Origin: JABFWF01 sp035539135 | Lineage (GTDB): Bacteria; Pseudomonadota; Gammaproteobacteria; Xanthomonadales; Xanthomonadaceae | Assembly (NCBI GenBank): GCA_035539135.1 | Contig: DATLJD010000013.1 | Span: 186,001 to 250,000, forward strand | Length of the DNA stretch: 64,000 bases | Reading direction: 5' to 3' | In this document: positions 25,541-37,038 of the stretch, piece after piece | How the letters are laid out: every line of letters starts with the position of its first letter | Position numbering within the stretch: position 1 is the stretch's first letter | Position numbers and translations under genes: made by a program | Notes under the pieces: model-generated | Told to the model about the DNA's origin: nothing | Databases searched by the model: none | The model's input: only the letters and a program-made list of their open reading frames with translations

Positions 25541-25572
25541 CGGTCCGGCCGCCACAGACGGCGGCCGGACCG
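25541..25572 (+). terminator. 13-bp hairpin between minC and minD
   Basis: A perfect 13-bp stem (CGGTCCGGCCGCC with GGCGGCCGGACCG) with a six-base loop begins two bases after the minC stop. No T-run follows; instead TAGCAT, a weak -10-like hexamer, occurs at once, and a second smaller hairpin (GTGCCGC/GCGGCAC, 25590-25607) lies further on. It could attenuate read-through and set MinC:MinD ratios. Confidence 0.55.
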
Positions 25573-25651
25573 GTAGCATGCGGCCCCATGTGCCGCGCAG
25601 GCGGCACCACGCACGGCGGCACGCGCGCCAACAGGCAACGGGAGAAGTGCT

Positions 25652-26461
25652 TTGGCAGAAATCATCGTAGTCACCTCCGGCAAGGGCGGCGTCGGCAAGA
25701 CCACCTCCAGCGCCAGCATCGCCAGCGGCCTGGCCCGGCGCGGCAAGAAGGTGGCGGTGATCGACTTCGACGTCGGCCTGCGCAACCTCGACCTGATCAT
25801 GGGCTGCGAGCGGCGCGTGGTGTACGACTTCGTCAACGTGATCCACGGCGAGGCCTCGCTCAAGCAGGCGCTGATCAAGGACAAGCGCTTCGACAACCTG
25901 TTCGTGCTCGCCGCGTCGCAGACCCGCGACAAGGACGCGCTGACCAAGGAGGGCGTCGAGAAGGTGCTCAAGGAAATCGCCGACGACGGCTTCGACTACA
26001 TCGTCTGCGACTCCCCGGCCGGCATCGAGAAGGGCGCGTTCCTGGCGATGTACTTCGCCGACCAGGCGGTGGTGGTGGTGAACCCGGAGGTGTCGTCGGT
26101 GCGCGACTCCGACCGCATCCTCGGCCTGCTCGCCAGCAAGACCCGCAAGGCCGAGGCCGGCGAGCGCGTGCGCGAGCACCTGCTGCTCACCCGCTACAGC
26201 CCGGCGCGAGTGGAAAGCGGCGAGATGCTGTCGATCACGGATGTCGAGGAGGTGCTCGGCCTGAAGACGATCGGGGTGATCCCGGAATCGGGCGACGTGC
26301 TCAACGCCTCCAACAAGGGCGAACCGGTGATCCTGGACATGGAATCGCAGGCCGGCCAGGCCTACGACGACGCGGTCGCGCGGCTGATCGGCGAGGAACG
26401 GCCGATGCGCTTCACCCAGCTGGAGAAGAAGGGATTCTTCAGCAAGCTGTTCGGGGGTTGA
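25652..26461 (+). CDS. minD: Septum site-determining ATPase MinD
   Basis: This 269-residue ParA/MinD ATPase has the deviant Walker A GKGGVGKTTSSASIA at residue about 10, switch motif DFDVGLRNLDLIMG and CDSPAGIEKGA. The C-terminal amphipathic membrane-targeting helix is KKGFFSKLFGG. It starts at TTG 25652 (protein begins AEIIVVTSGKGG, the standard MinD start) with the ribosome site GGGAGAAG. A 112-base gap with hairpins precedes it, and minE follows after three bases. Confidence 0.96.
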   Translation: MAEIIVVTSGKGGVGKTTSSASIASGLARRGKKVAVIDFDVGLRNLDLIMGCERRVVYDFVNVIHGEASLKQALIKDKRFDNLFVLAASQTRDKDALTKEGVEKVLKEIADDGFDYIVCDSPAGIEKGAFLAMYFADQAVVVVNPEVSSVRDSDRILGLLASKTRKAEAGERVREHLLLTRYSPARVESGEMLSITDVEEVLGLKTIGVIPESGDVLNASNKGEPVILDMESQAGQAYDDAVARLIGEERPMRFTQLEKKGFFSKLFGG

Positions 26462-26464
26462 GGC

Positions 26465-26722
26465 ATGGGCATGTTCGATTTCCTCAAGGCGAAGAAGAAC
26501 ACCGCCTCGATCGCCAAGGACCGCCTGCGCATCATCATCGCGCAGGAGCGCAGCACGCTCGGCGGCCCGGACTACCTGCCGCTGCTGCGGCGCGAGCTGC
26601 TCGAGGTGATCCGCAAGTACGTCAACGTTGATGCCGAGGCGGTCAAGGTGGACGTGGTCAAGGACGGCGACCAGGAAGTGCTGGACATCTCGGTGTCGCT
26701 GCCGGAACGCGCGTCGGCCTGA
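26465..26722 (+). CDS. minE: Cell division topological specificity factor MinE
   Basis: This 85-residue protein has the membrane-binding N-terminus (MGMFDFLKAKKNTASIAKDR), the MinD-contact helix region LRIIIAQERS and the C-terminal dimerisation strand domain (VKVDVVKDGDQEVLDISVSL). It drives the MinCD oscillation. It follows minD directly (three-base gap) and is normal length. Confidence 0.96.
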   Translation: MGMFDFLKAKKNTASIAKDRLRIIIAQERSTLGGPDYLPLLRRELLEVIRKYVNVDAEAVKVDVVKDGDQEVLDISVSLPERASA

Positions 26723-26779
26723 GGCCGGCGGGTTGCCCCGGCGGCGCGAGCCGTCCGATCGCCCGATGAAGCCGTTGCG

Positions 26780-27295
26780 ATGAACGAGCCCGCCCCTCCC
26801 GCCGGGTCCGGCGCGGACGCCGGCGGCGTGCTGCTGCTCGCCGACATCGCCTTCGCCGACGTCGCCGCCCTGCTCGCCCGCTACGGCCTCGCGCTGGAGC
26901 GCGTCGCCGACGGCGCGCCGATCCCCGGCAGCTACTGGGGCGCGCCGGAAGCGGGCCTGGTCGGCGCCACCGTGTACGCGCGCGCCGACACCCCGGTGCA
27001 TTCGCTGCTGCACGAGGCCGCGCACCTGATCGTGCTGCCGCCGGAACGACGCGCGCGGGTGCACACCGACGCCACCGATTCGGTCGAGGAGGAGGACGCG
27101 GTGTGCGTGCTGCAGGCCCTGCTGGGCGACGCCCTGCCCGGCGTCGGCGCCGCCCGCGTGCTGGCCGACATGGACGCCTGGGGCTACACCTTCCGGCTCG
27201 GCTCGGCGCGCGCCTACGTCGAGCGCGACGCCGACGCGGCGTGGGCCTGGCTGCAGCGCGCGGGGCTGGTGACGGCGCAGCGCCGGCTGGCCTGA
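26780..27295 (+). CDS. HEAAH-motif protein, possible zinc metallopeptidase
   Basis: This 171-residue protein is not assigned to a named family. It has a Pro/Gly-rich start and a central helix SLLHEAAHLIVLPPE containing HExxH (His78, Glu79, His82). About 20 residues later comes the acidic cluster DSVEEEDAV (Glu103-105), which could supply the third zinc ligand as in gluzincins. No signal peptide or membrane segment is visible. It lies 57 bases after minE on the same strand. The motif is clear; the activity is inference. Confidence 0.6.
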   Translation: MNEPAPPAGSGADAGGVLLLADIAFADVAALLARYGLALERVADGAPIPGSYWGAPEAGLVGATVYARADTPVHSLLHEAAHLIVLPPERRARVHTDATDSVEEEDAVCVLQALLGDALPGVGAARVLADMDAWGYTFRLGSARAYVERDADAAWAWLQRAGLVTAQRRLA

Positions 27296-27396
27296 ACGCG
27301 CCGGCGCACGACCGCCGGAACTTGCGCCTTCCCGCGTCCGCGCACTAGCCTGCGGGTCCCGTTCAGGAGCGCCGCGCGCGCTGCGGAGAAGTCCTC

Positions 27397-29385
27397 GTGC
27401 AAACCCGTCACGCCCTGCTTGCGGTCGCGCTCGCCGCGGCCCTGCTCCCGCTCGCCGCCTGCAAGCGCAGTCCCTCGCCGGAGACCGGCGCGACCGGCGC
27501 GCAGCAGGCGCCCGCCGACGAGACCGCCGACCAGTTCGTGGCCCGCGTCAACAAGGAGATCCGGGAGCTCACGCCCGAACTCAGCTCGGCGCAGTGGCTC
27601 TCGGCGACCTACATCAACGGCGACAGCGAGATGGTCGCGGCCAAGGCCAACGAGCGCTGGCTGGCCCGCCTCAACGGCTGGGTCGAACAGTCGCGCCGCT
27701 TCGAGGGCAAGCCGATGTCGCCGCAGACCGCGCGCGCGATCATGCTGCTCAAGCAGATGACCGCGATGCCGGCGCCGAAGGACCCGGCCAGGCTCGCCGA
27801 ACTGGCGCGCATCGCGACCAAGCTGGAGGGCATGTACGGCGCCGGCACCTACTGCAAGGAAGTCGACGGCAAGCAGCGGTGCCGCCAGCTCGGAGAGCTC
27901 GAGGACGTGTTGCGCACCAGCCGCGACTACGACGAGCAACTCGACGCCTGGCGCGGCTGGCATGCGGTCGGCGCGCCGATGCGCGAGGACTACGTGCGCT
28001 TCGTCGCGCTGATCAACCAGGGCGCGAAGGAAATGGGCTTCGCCGACGCGGGCGAGGCGTGGCGGGCGGGTTACGACATGCCGCCGGCGCAGTTCGCCGC
28101 CGAGACCGACCGCCTGTGGAACCAGGTCAAGCCGCTGTACGAACAGTTGCACTGCTACGCGCGCACCCGCCTGGACGCGAAGTACGGCCAGGACAAGGGC
28201 GAGGTCGCCGGGCGCATGCTGCCCGCGCACCTGATGGGCAACATGTGGCAGCAGGACTGGAGCAACCTGTGGGACATGCTGCAGCCCTACCCCGGGGCCG
28301 GCAGCCTGGACATCACCGGCGCGCTGCAGGCGCAGTACCGCGCCGCCTACAGCCGCGAGCTCGGCAAGCGCGCCGGCGCGCCCTCGCCGGCCGAACTGGT
28401 CGAGATCGACCGCGCCGCGCAGCTGGCCACCGCCAGGCAGATGGCAGCGCGCGCCGAGGACTTCTACGTCTCGCTCGGCATGCCCAAGCTGCCGGCGACC
28501 TACTGGGAACGCAGCCAGTTCATCAAGCCGCGCGACCGCGACGTGGTCTGCCACGCCAGCGCCTGGCCGATGGACACCGAGGGCAAGGACGTGCGCACCA
28601 AGATGTGCATGAAGCCCAGCGAGGAGGACTTCACCACCATCTACCACGAGCTCGGCCACGTCTATTACTACCTTGCCTACGCCAAGCAGCCGCCGATCTT
28701 CCAGCAGGGCGCGCACGACGGCTTCCACGAGGCGATCGGCGACACCATCGTGCTGGCGATGACGCCGAAGTACCTGGGCTCGATCGGCCTGGTCGAGAAC
28801 CCGGACCAGTCGCACGAGGCCCTGATCAACGCGCAGATGCGCATGGCGCTGGCCAACGTGGCGTTCCTGCCGTTCGGCCTGATGATCGACCGCTGGCGCT
28901 GGGGCGTGTTCGACGGCTCGATCACCCCGGACGAATACAACAAGGCGTGGTGGGACCTGAAGGCGAAGTACCAGGGCGTGGCGCCGGTGAGCGCGCGCGA
29001 CGAGGACTACTTCGACCCGGGCGCGAAGTACCACGTGCCGGGCAACACCCCGTACACCCGCTACTTCCTCGCCAAGATCCTGCAGTTCCAGTTCTACAAG
29101 TCGCTGTGCGACGCGTCGGGCTACAAGGGCCCGCTGTACGAGTGCAGCTTCTACGGCGACAAGGCAGCCGGGCAGAAGTACCTGGCGATGCTGTCGCGCG
29201 GCGCCAGCCAGCCCTGGCAGGACACGCTGAAGGAACTGTCCGGCAGCGGCCGGATGGAGGCCTCCGCGCTGATCGAGTACTTCGCGCCGCTGCAGGAATG
29301 GCTCAAGCAGCAGAACGAAGGCCAGACCTGCGGCTGGCAGGCGCAACCGCCTGCGTCGCCGGCGACGCCTGCCGCACCGGAATGA
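27397..29385 (+). CDS. M2-family peptidyl-dipeptidase (ACE-like) lipoprotein
   Basis: This is a 662-residue homolog of angiotensin-converting enzyme, as known from Xanthomonas (XcACE). It is a zinc gluzincin with HELGH at about residues 417-421 and the third ligand in HDGFHEAIGD 24 residues on. The start is a lipoprotein signal (ALLPLAAC, Cys about 22) followed by a short disordered stretch, so it is probably anchored in the periplasm or outer membrane. It removes C-terminal dipeptides. The start is GTG 27397, with GGAGAAG before it. Confidence 0.92.
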   Translation: MQTRHALLAVALAAALLPLAACKRSPSPETGATGAQQAPADETADQFVARVNKEIRELTPELSSAQWLSATYINGDSEMVAAKANERWLARLNGWVEQSRRFEGKPMSPQTARAIMLLKQMTAMPAPKDPARLAELARIATKLEGMYGAGTYCKEVDGKQRCRQLGELEDVLRTSRDYDEQLDAWRGWHAVGAPMREDYVRFVALINQGAKEMGFADAGEAWRAGYDMPPAQFAAETDRLWNQVKPLYEQLHCYARTRLDAKYGQDKGEVAGRMLPAHLMGNMWQQDWSNLWDMLQPYPGAGSLDITGALQAQYRAAYSRELGKRAGAPSPAELVEIDRAAQLATARQMAARAEDFYVSLGMPKLPATYWERSQFIKPRDRDVVCHASAWPMDTEGKDVRTKMCMKPSEEDFTTIYHELGHVYYYLAYAKQPPIFQQGAHDGFHEAIGDTIVLAMTPKYLGSIGLVENPDQSHEALINAQMRMALANVAFLPFGLMIDRWRWGVFDGSITPDEYNKAWWDLKAKYQGVAPVSARDEDYFDPGAKYHVPGNTPYTRYFLAKILQFQFYKSLCDASGYKGPLYECSFYGDKAAGQKYLAMLSRGASQPWQDTLKELSGSGRMEASALIEYFAPLQEWLKQQNEGQTCGWQAQPPASPATPAAPE

Positions 29386-29430
29386 TCCGCGCGTGACGCT
29401 CCCCTCCCGCCCGCGGGAGAGGAGCCCCGG

Positions 29431-29533
29431 TTGCGTAGAGCGGAGCTTGCTCCGCTGGCGCCATATCCGATCGCCCGTGGAGCGGAGCCTGCCCCGCTGA
29501 CGCACCGCCGCCCCAAGCGGTGCAAGCTCCGCC
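29431..29533. repeat. Cluster of three AGCGGAGC-type inverted repeats
   Basis: Between the convergent M2 peptidase and rhomboid genes are three related units. One is a perfect palindrome AGCGGAGCTTGCTCCGCT (29439-29456). The second is a near copy, AGCGGAGCCTGCCCCGCT (29481-29498). The third is a degenerate copy, AGCGGTGCAAGCTCCGC (29516-29532). A separate CTCCCGC/GCGGGAG hairpin lies at 29404-29419. A matching unit recurs inverted at 50269-50294, so this is a dispersed REP-like family. Nothing else is seen in this 169-base gap. Confidence 0.75.
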
Positions 29534-29554
29534 CTGCGTTGGTCGTGGCCGCCG

Positions 29555-30223
29555 CTAGCGCACGATCCGCGGCCGCCGCGGGCCGCCCTTGCCGAACGGC
29601 GGCTGCCCGCGCCAGTAGCGGATCAGCAGCCAGCCGAACAGCATTCCGCCCAGGTGCGCGAAGTGCGCCACGCCCGGCTGCAGGCCGGTGGCGCCGAGCA
29701 GCAGCTCGATCGCGCCGTACACGATCACCAGCGTGCGCGCCTTCATCGGGATCGGCGGGATCAGCAGCATCACCCGCTGGTGCGGGAACAGCATGCCGTA
29801 GGCGAGCAGCAGGCCGAACACGCCGCCGGACGCGCCGACGGTCGGGTACACGCCGCCCTGCGACGCCGCCCACGAGGCCACCGCCAGCTGGCACAACCCG
29901 GCGCCGACCACGCAGGTGAAGTAGTACGCGGCGTAGCGGCGCTCGCCCCAGGTGTATTCCAGCGGCGCGCCGAACATCGCCAGCGCCAGCATGTTGAACG
30001 CCACGTGCGCGAGGTTGCCGTGCAGGAACGCGTAGGTGACCAGCTGCCACGGCAGGAACGACGGCGCGCCGCCGAACGCCATGCCGTCGTCCAGCGGCCA
30101 CAGCATGAACGCCACGAAGCGGCCGTCGCCCAGCAGCGACTGCAGCAGGAACACCACGCCGTTGGCGATCAGCAGCGCCTTGGTGACGGGGGGAAGGCGT
30201 GGGAACATCGGCATCCGGCGCAT
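29555..30223 (-). CDS. Rhomboid-family intramembrane serine protease
   Basis: This 222-residue polytopic membrane protein has six helices. The hallmarks are WQLVTYAFLHGNLAHVAFNM, the catalytic Ser in VGASGGVFGLLLAYG and the catalytic His in VAHFAHLGGMLFG. It cleaves transmembrane substrates within the inner membrane. The start MRRMPMFPR at 30223 is chosen; Met codons at 30214 and 30208 are equally possible. The C-terminus is basic and Pro-rich (GGPRRPRIVR). Confidence 0.92.
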   Translation of the reverse strand: MRRMPMFPRLPPVTKALLIANGVVFLLQSLLGDGRFVAFMLWPLDDGMAFGGAPSFLPWQLVTYAFLHGNLAHVAFNMLALAMFGAPLEYTWGERRYAAYYFTCVVGAGLCQLAVASWAASQGGVYPTVGASGGVFGLLLAYGMLFPHQRVMLLIPPIPMKARTLVIVYGAIELLLGATGLQPGVAHFAHLGGMLFGWLLIRYWRGQPPFGKGGPRRPRIVR

Positions 30224-30317
30224 CGGGAACGGCCGCACATGATAAGCGCAGCGCCCGCTCCGCCCGGATGACGCCGCCTGCACACTGCATCCCGCGGGCG
30301 GGATCGGCCTCGCCGCG

Positions 30318-30659
30318 TCAGTCCGCGTCCGGCATGCCCCACAGCGCCGCGTCGAGATCCAGCGGCGCCTTCGCCAGCTTCACCCGGCCATTGGCCACCG
30401 CCACGCCCTCCGCGCGCAGCCGCCGCGCCTGCTCGCGGAAGCCCTGCGAGCCGGCGGGAAAGGCGATCCGCCCGTCCGAGCGCAGCACCCGGTGCCAGGG
30501 CAGTGCCGGGTCCCCGTTCTCCGCCAGCACCCGCGCCGCCAGCCGCGCGCGGCCCGGCAGGCCGGCGCGCCGCGCGACCTCGCCGTAGCCGGCCACCTTG
30601 CCGCGCGGGATGGCCCGCACCACCGCGAGGATGCGCTCGCGCGCCGATTCTCCGGACAC
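30318..30659 (-). CDS. Alkyltransferase-like protein (ATL), MGMT-family
   Basis: This is a 113-residue DNA-binding domain of the O6-alkylguanine methyltransferase family. The active-site motif reads LPWHRVLRSDG, with Trp in place of the catalytic Cys of PCHRV, which defines the ATL subfamily. ATL proteins bind and flip O6-alkylguanine without repairing it and hand the lesion to nucleotide excision repair. The GTG start at 30659 has GGAGGCGG just upstream. A longer frame from 30839 would run through the promoter of the divergent gene and is not credible. Confidence 0.88.
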   Translation of the reverse strand: MSGESARERILAVVRAIPRGKVAGYGEVARRAGLPGRARLAARVLAENGDPALPWHRVLRSDGRIAFPAGSQGFREQARRLRAEGVAVANGRVKLAKAPLDLDAALWGMPDAD

Positions 30660-30725
30660 CCCGCCTCCACAGACACCCTGGCCGTGGCGGGCTAGGATAA
30701 CGGGCCCGCAGCCGGCGCCAGCACC

Positions 30726-31136
30726 ATGCAGAATTTCGAGCAGATCCGCAGCCACCTGGTCGCCAGCGACTTCAACGTCACCATGCAGGAGCCGTTCGTG
30801 CTGTGCGTTGAGTTGTCGCTGGAGAACGGCAGTCGCCACCAGTCGATCTTCCTGTCGGAGATCGAGGACGACGACAAGCGCTGCTACCTGCGGGTGAGCA
30901 CCGCGGTCGCGCCGACCACCGGCATCGACTGCAAGCGCGCGCTCGGCTTCAACTGGGAAAGCCGCGTGGGCTACCTCGCGATCGGCGACCTCGACGGCGT
31001 GCCCTACCTGCAGCTGTGCGAAAACCGGCCCTACGACGCCCTGACGCCCGCCGAGGTCGACCGCCTGGTGCTGGAGATCGGCGGCATGGGCGACCGCATG
31101 GAGCGCGAGCTCTCGGCCGGCGGCGACCTGCTCTAG
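30726..31136 (+). CDS. Conserved hypothetical cytoplasmic protein (possibly YbjN/chaperone-like fold)
   Basis: This 136-residue soluble protein has no signal or membrane segment and an acidic composition. The alternating strands (FVLCVELSL, CYLRVSTAVAP, VGYLAIGDLDGVPYLQLC) and terminal helices (LTPAEVDRLVLEIGGMGDRM) resemble the YbjN/type III secretion chaperone-like fold. I do not recognise it firmly. It is divergent from the ATL gene, and its stop abuts the stop of the convergent MFS gene. Confidence 0.7.
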   Translation: MQNFEQIRSHLVASDFNVTMQEPFVLCVELSLENGSRHQSIFLSEIEDDDKRCYLRVSTAVAPTTGIDCKRALGFNWESRVGYLAIGDLDGVPYLQLCENRPYDALTPAEVDRLVLEIGGMGDRMERELSAGGDLL

Positions 31137-32414
31137 CTACATCCGGTCGGTCGGTTCCAGCGCGGCCGCACCCGGCGACGGCGACGGCACGCGATCGCTG
31201 ACGCGCAGCTCCCAGCGCCAGAAGCCCCACGCGGCGAACGCGAACGCCGCAGCGCCCAGCGCCAGGTGCATCGGCCGCTGGCTGAGCAGCGGGGACAGCA
31301 CGCCGGCGATCACCGCGTTCGACACCAGGCCGGTGAAGGCCTGCAGCGACGATGCGCTGCCGCGCTGGCGCGGATACATGTCGAGGATCGCCAGGGTCAG
31401 GATCGGGAACACCAGCGCGATGCCGAACGCGTTGAGGCTGACCGGCAATACCGCCCACGGCCACTCAGGCACCGGCACCAGCGCGTTGTAGGCGACGTTC
31501 GCCGTGACCGCGACGCCGCAGCAGGCGAAGCCGAGCGCCGCCAGCCGCCGCCCGCTGACCCGGCCCGCGGTACGCCCCGACAGGAACGCGCCCAGCATCA
31601 TCCCGCCGATCATCGGCACGAAGAACAGCGCGAACTGGTCCTCGCCCAGGTGCTGGCCACGCCAGCGCATCAGCTCCAGCACGAAGGCCGGCGCCGAGGC
31701 GATGTACAGGAACAGCGCGCCGAAGTTGAAGGTGCCCGCCGCGGCCAGGCGCTGGAAGCGCGGGTTGACGAAGATCGCCGCATAGTCGCGCAGCATCGCC
31801 CTGGGATGCGGCGCCAACCGCGCTTCCGGCGGATGCGTCTCCGGCAGCGCCAGCAGGGTCGCCAGCCACAGCACGACCGAGAACGCGACCAGGAACCAGA
31901 AGATCGTCGGCCAGCGGCTCCAGCCGAGGATCCAGCCGCCGATGATCGGCGCGATCGCGGGCGCGATCCCGAAGATCATCGAGACCTGGCTCATCAGCCG
32001 CTGCGCGTCGTCGCCGTGCAACACGTCGCGGATCACCGCGCGGCCGACGATCAGGCCGACGCCGGCGCTCAGCCCCTGCAGCGCGCGGAAGGCAAGCAGG
32101 GTCGGCAGGTCGGGCGCGAGCGCGCAGCCGGCCGAGGCCAGCGCGAACACCGCCAGCCCGCCGAGGATCACCCGCCGCCGGCCGATCGCGTCCGACAGCG
32201 GCCCGTGCACCACGCTCATCAGCGCGTAGGCGATCAGGTACACGCTGATCGTCTGCTGCATCGCGACCTTGTCGGCGCCCAGCTGCGCGCCGATCTGCGG
32301 GAAGGCCGGGAAGATCGTGTCGATCGAGAACGGGCCGAACATCGCCAGCCCGCCCAGCAGCAGGGCGAGGCGGCGCAGCGAAAAGCGGGGCGTGGCGGCG
32401 GTGGTTTCGGGCAT
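31137..32414 (-). CDS. MFS drug-resistance transporter, Bcr/CflA type
   Basis: This 425-residue protein has twelve membrane helices of the DHA1 subfamily. The Bcr/CflA signature is visible: FSIDTIFPAFPQIGAQLGAD in helix 1, MSVVHGPLSDAIGRRRVILG (motif A) and GLIVGRAVIRDV (motif B/C region). It exports drugs or other small hydrophobic compounds in exchange for protons. Start at 32414. The two halves are of equal length as expected. Confidence 0.9.
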   Translation of the reverse strand: MPETTAATPRFSLRRLALLLGGLAMFGPFSIDTIFPAFPQIGAQLGADKVAMQQTISVYLIAYALMSVVHGPLSDAIGRRRVILGGLAVFALASAGCALAPDLPTLLAFRALQGLSAGVGLIVGRAVIRDVLHGDDAQRLMSQVSMIFGIAPAIAPIIGGWILGWSRWPTIFWFLVAFSVVLWLATLLALPETHPPEARLAPHPRAMLRDYAAIFVNPRFQRLAAAGTFNFGALFLYIASAPAFVLELMRWRGQHLGEDQFALFFVPMIGGMMLGAFLSGRTAGRVSGRRLAALGFACCGVAVTANVAYNALVPVPEWPWAVLPVSLNAFGIALVFPILTLAILDMYPRQRGSASSLQAFTGLVSNAVIAGVLSPLLSQRPMHLALGAAAFAFAAWGFWRWELRVSDRVPSPSPGAAALEPTDRM

Positions 32415-32492
32415 GGGCTCGGGATGGCCGGCGGGCGGGCAGCGGGCGTGGTCGGGAGGCGGCAGGCGCGCGCCCGCCGCAGCGGCGGGCGG

Positions 32493-32918
32493 TCAGCCGG
32501 CCGGCGCGGCGTCGGGCGGTCCCTTGAGCTCCACGAGGTTGCCTTCCGGGTCGTACAGGTATTGCGACGGGCCCTCGCCCTCGGCGCCGTAGCGCGCGCC
32601 GGACTCGCCGGCCCGCACGCCGTGCGCGGCCAGGTGGGCGAGGATCGCGTCGCGGTCGAAGGGCTCCACCCGCAGGCACAGGTGGTCCATGTTGCGGCCC
32701 TCCGCGCCCGGCGCGGCGCCGCCCATGCGGCCGAGCTTGCCGGCGACGTCCACGAGGTCGATCAGCGAGCGGCCGGCGCGCAGCTGGACCAGGCCGATCG
32801 CGTCCTGGCGGCGCTCCTCGGCGCAACCCAGCACGTCGCGGTAGAAGGCCTGCATCGCGGCGACGTCGCGCACGCGCAGCACCACATGGTCGATCTGCGC
32901 GACGGCGAAGGGGCGCAT
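32493..32918 (-). CDS. VOC-family (glyoxalase-like) protein
   Basis: This 141-residue single-unit VOC/glyoxalase-fold protein has two beta-alpha-beta-beta-beta modules: AQIDHVVLRVRDVAAMQAFY then VLGCAEERR in the first, and MDHLCLRVEPFD...YDPEGNLVELKGP in the second. The His and Glu metal ligands (IDHVVL, NLVELKG) are present. Activity unknown; such proteins include lyases, dioxygenases and fosfomycin-resistance enzymes. Start at 32918 chosen by domain. On the same strand as the MFS gene downstream. Confidence 0.85.
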   Translation of the reverse strand: MRPFAVAQIDHVVLRVRDVAAMQAFYRDVLGCAEERRQDAIGLVQLRAGRSLIDLVDVAGKLGRMGGAAPGAEGRNMDHLCLRVEPFDRDAILAHLAAHGVRAGESGARYGAEGEGPSQYLYDPEGNLVELKGPPDAAPAG

Positions 32919-33028
32919 GGCGGGCTCCGGGCGGGCGGCATAGGGTAAGGCGCCGGACCGGCGCACGCACGGGGCGCCTCGCCTGAATTCGCCCACGCGT
33001 GCGGGCGCTGGCGCGCGCCCACGCGAGC

Positions 33029-33034
33029 TATAAT
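33029..33034 (+). promoter_or_regulatory. -10 box of the gcvP riboswitch transcript
   Basis: A consensus TATAAT hexamer stands six to ten bases before the first aptamer begins, so transcription would start at the aptamer edge. The -35 region is GC-rich and not recognisable. Confidence 0.6.
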
Positions 33035-33039
33035 CGCCC

Positions 33040-33250
33040 GGCAACGGTGGGAGAAGCGGGCACGCCCGCTGCCGAAGGCGCAAACCGCCCGGAATCGCTC
33101 AGGCCCACACACCGCCGTCGCGAACACACTCTGGAGAGACCGGCCTGCCTCGCGGCACGCGCCGGCGCCGAAGGGGCAAGAAGCGCCCGCCGGGATTAAC
33201 ACTCCCCTCCCCCCGCGCTTCCAAACTCTCAGGCAAAAGGACAGAGGGGC
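33040..33250 (+). ncRNA. Tandem glycine riboswitch
   Basis: Two glycine aptamers lie in tandem in the gcvP leader. Aptamer I (33047-33108) is closed by GTGGG/CCCAC and contains GCCGAAGGCGCAAA and CGCTCAGGC. Aptamer II (33129-33246) is closed by CTCTG/CAGAG and contains GGAGAG, GCCGAAGGGGCAAG and CTCAGGCAAAAGGACAGAGG, the canonical strings. Glycine binding turns on the cleavage system. Only 38 bases separate the second aptamer from the gcvP start, which favours translational control. Confidence 0.95.
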
Positions 33251-33288
33251 GCTCCGCCTTTTCCACGCCCGCCCGGACGCCACGCCCC

Positions 33289-36210
<2,922 letters not shown>

Positions 36211-36213
36211 TCG

Positions 36214-37038
36214 TCAGCCCACGACGGCGTCGGACGCGTCCGCCGCCGTCGCGTGCGCCGCGCGCGGTTCCTGCGCAGTGCGCCCCTTCGGCAGCGCCTG
36301 CGCCAGCAGCGCGCAGCCCGCCAGCGTCCACACGATCATCGCGCCGCTCGGCAGGTCGAGCAGCGCCGACAGCGCCAGCCCGCTGACGTAGCCGAGCGCG
36401 CCGATCGCGTAGGCGAGTGCCAGCCGGCCGCGCCCGTGCATCGCCGCGGTCGCCAGCGCCGGCACGATCAGACTGGCGAATACCAGGTAGACGCCGACCA
36501 GCTGCACCGACGCGGTGATCGCCAGCGCGAACAGGCCGTAAAACCAGGCGCCGGCGAGCGTGCCGCGCTTCCACGCCAGCACGCCCAGCAGCACCGCCGA
36601 CAGCACCGCAGCGGGGATCAGCTGCTTGTAGCTCACCCACAGGATCTGCCCGACCAGCAGGTCCTTGAGGTGCTCGCCGCCCTGCGGATTGTTGGCGAGC
36701 AGCAGCAGCCCGCCGGTCGCCGCCAGCACGAACAGGGTGCCGATCAGCGGCTCCTGCAGGCGAGGCCAGCGCCGGTCGGTCCAGGCCAGCAGGCCGGCGC
36801 CGAGCAGCGCCGCCGCCGCGGCAGCGAGTTGCACCGCCAGCCCGTGTTCGCCCACGCCGAAGTACTGGGCGAGGATCACGCCGAGCCCGGCGATCTGCGC
36901 GATCGCGAGGTCGATGAAGATGATGCCGCGCGCCAGCACCTGCTTGCCCAGCGGGACGTGGGTGGAGAGCACCACCAGCCCCGCCGCGCAGGCCGGGCCG
37001 AGGATGGCGAGGTCGAGGCCCTCCCAGTTCAGGGTCAC
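36214..37038 (-). CDS. znuB: Zinc/manganese ABC transporter permease (ZnuB-like)
   Basis: This 274-residue ABC-3 family permease has about eight membrane helices (for example GPACAAGLVVLSTHVPLGKQ, IIFIDLAIAQIAGLG). The C-terminal 25 residues are hydrophilic. The GTG start at 37038 overlaps the stop of the substrate-binding protein gene (GTGA). Together they form a zinc importer; no ATPase gene (znuC) is present in the cluster, so the ATPase must be elsewhere. Confidence 0.85.
   Translation of the reverse strand: MTLNWEGLDLAILGPACAAGLVVLSTHVPLGKQVLARGIIFIDLAIAQIAGLGVILAQYFGVGEHGLAVQLAAAAAALLGAGLLAWTDRRWPRLQEPLIGTLFVLAATGGLLLLANNPQGGEHLKDLLVGQILWVSYKQLIPAAVLSAVLLGVLAWKRGTLAGAWFYGLFALAITASVQLVGVYLVFASLIVPALATAAMHGRGRLALAYAIGALGYVSGLALSALLDLPSGAMIVWTLAGCALLAQALPKGRTAQEPRAAHATAADASDAVVG

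Noticed and set aside
30660..30839. Upstream extension of the alkyltransferase-like frame
   Set aside because: It runs through the start of the divergent 136-residue gene. The GTG at 30659 has a good ribosome site and fits the family length.
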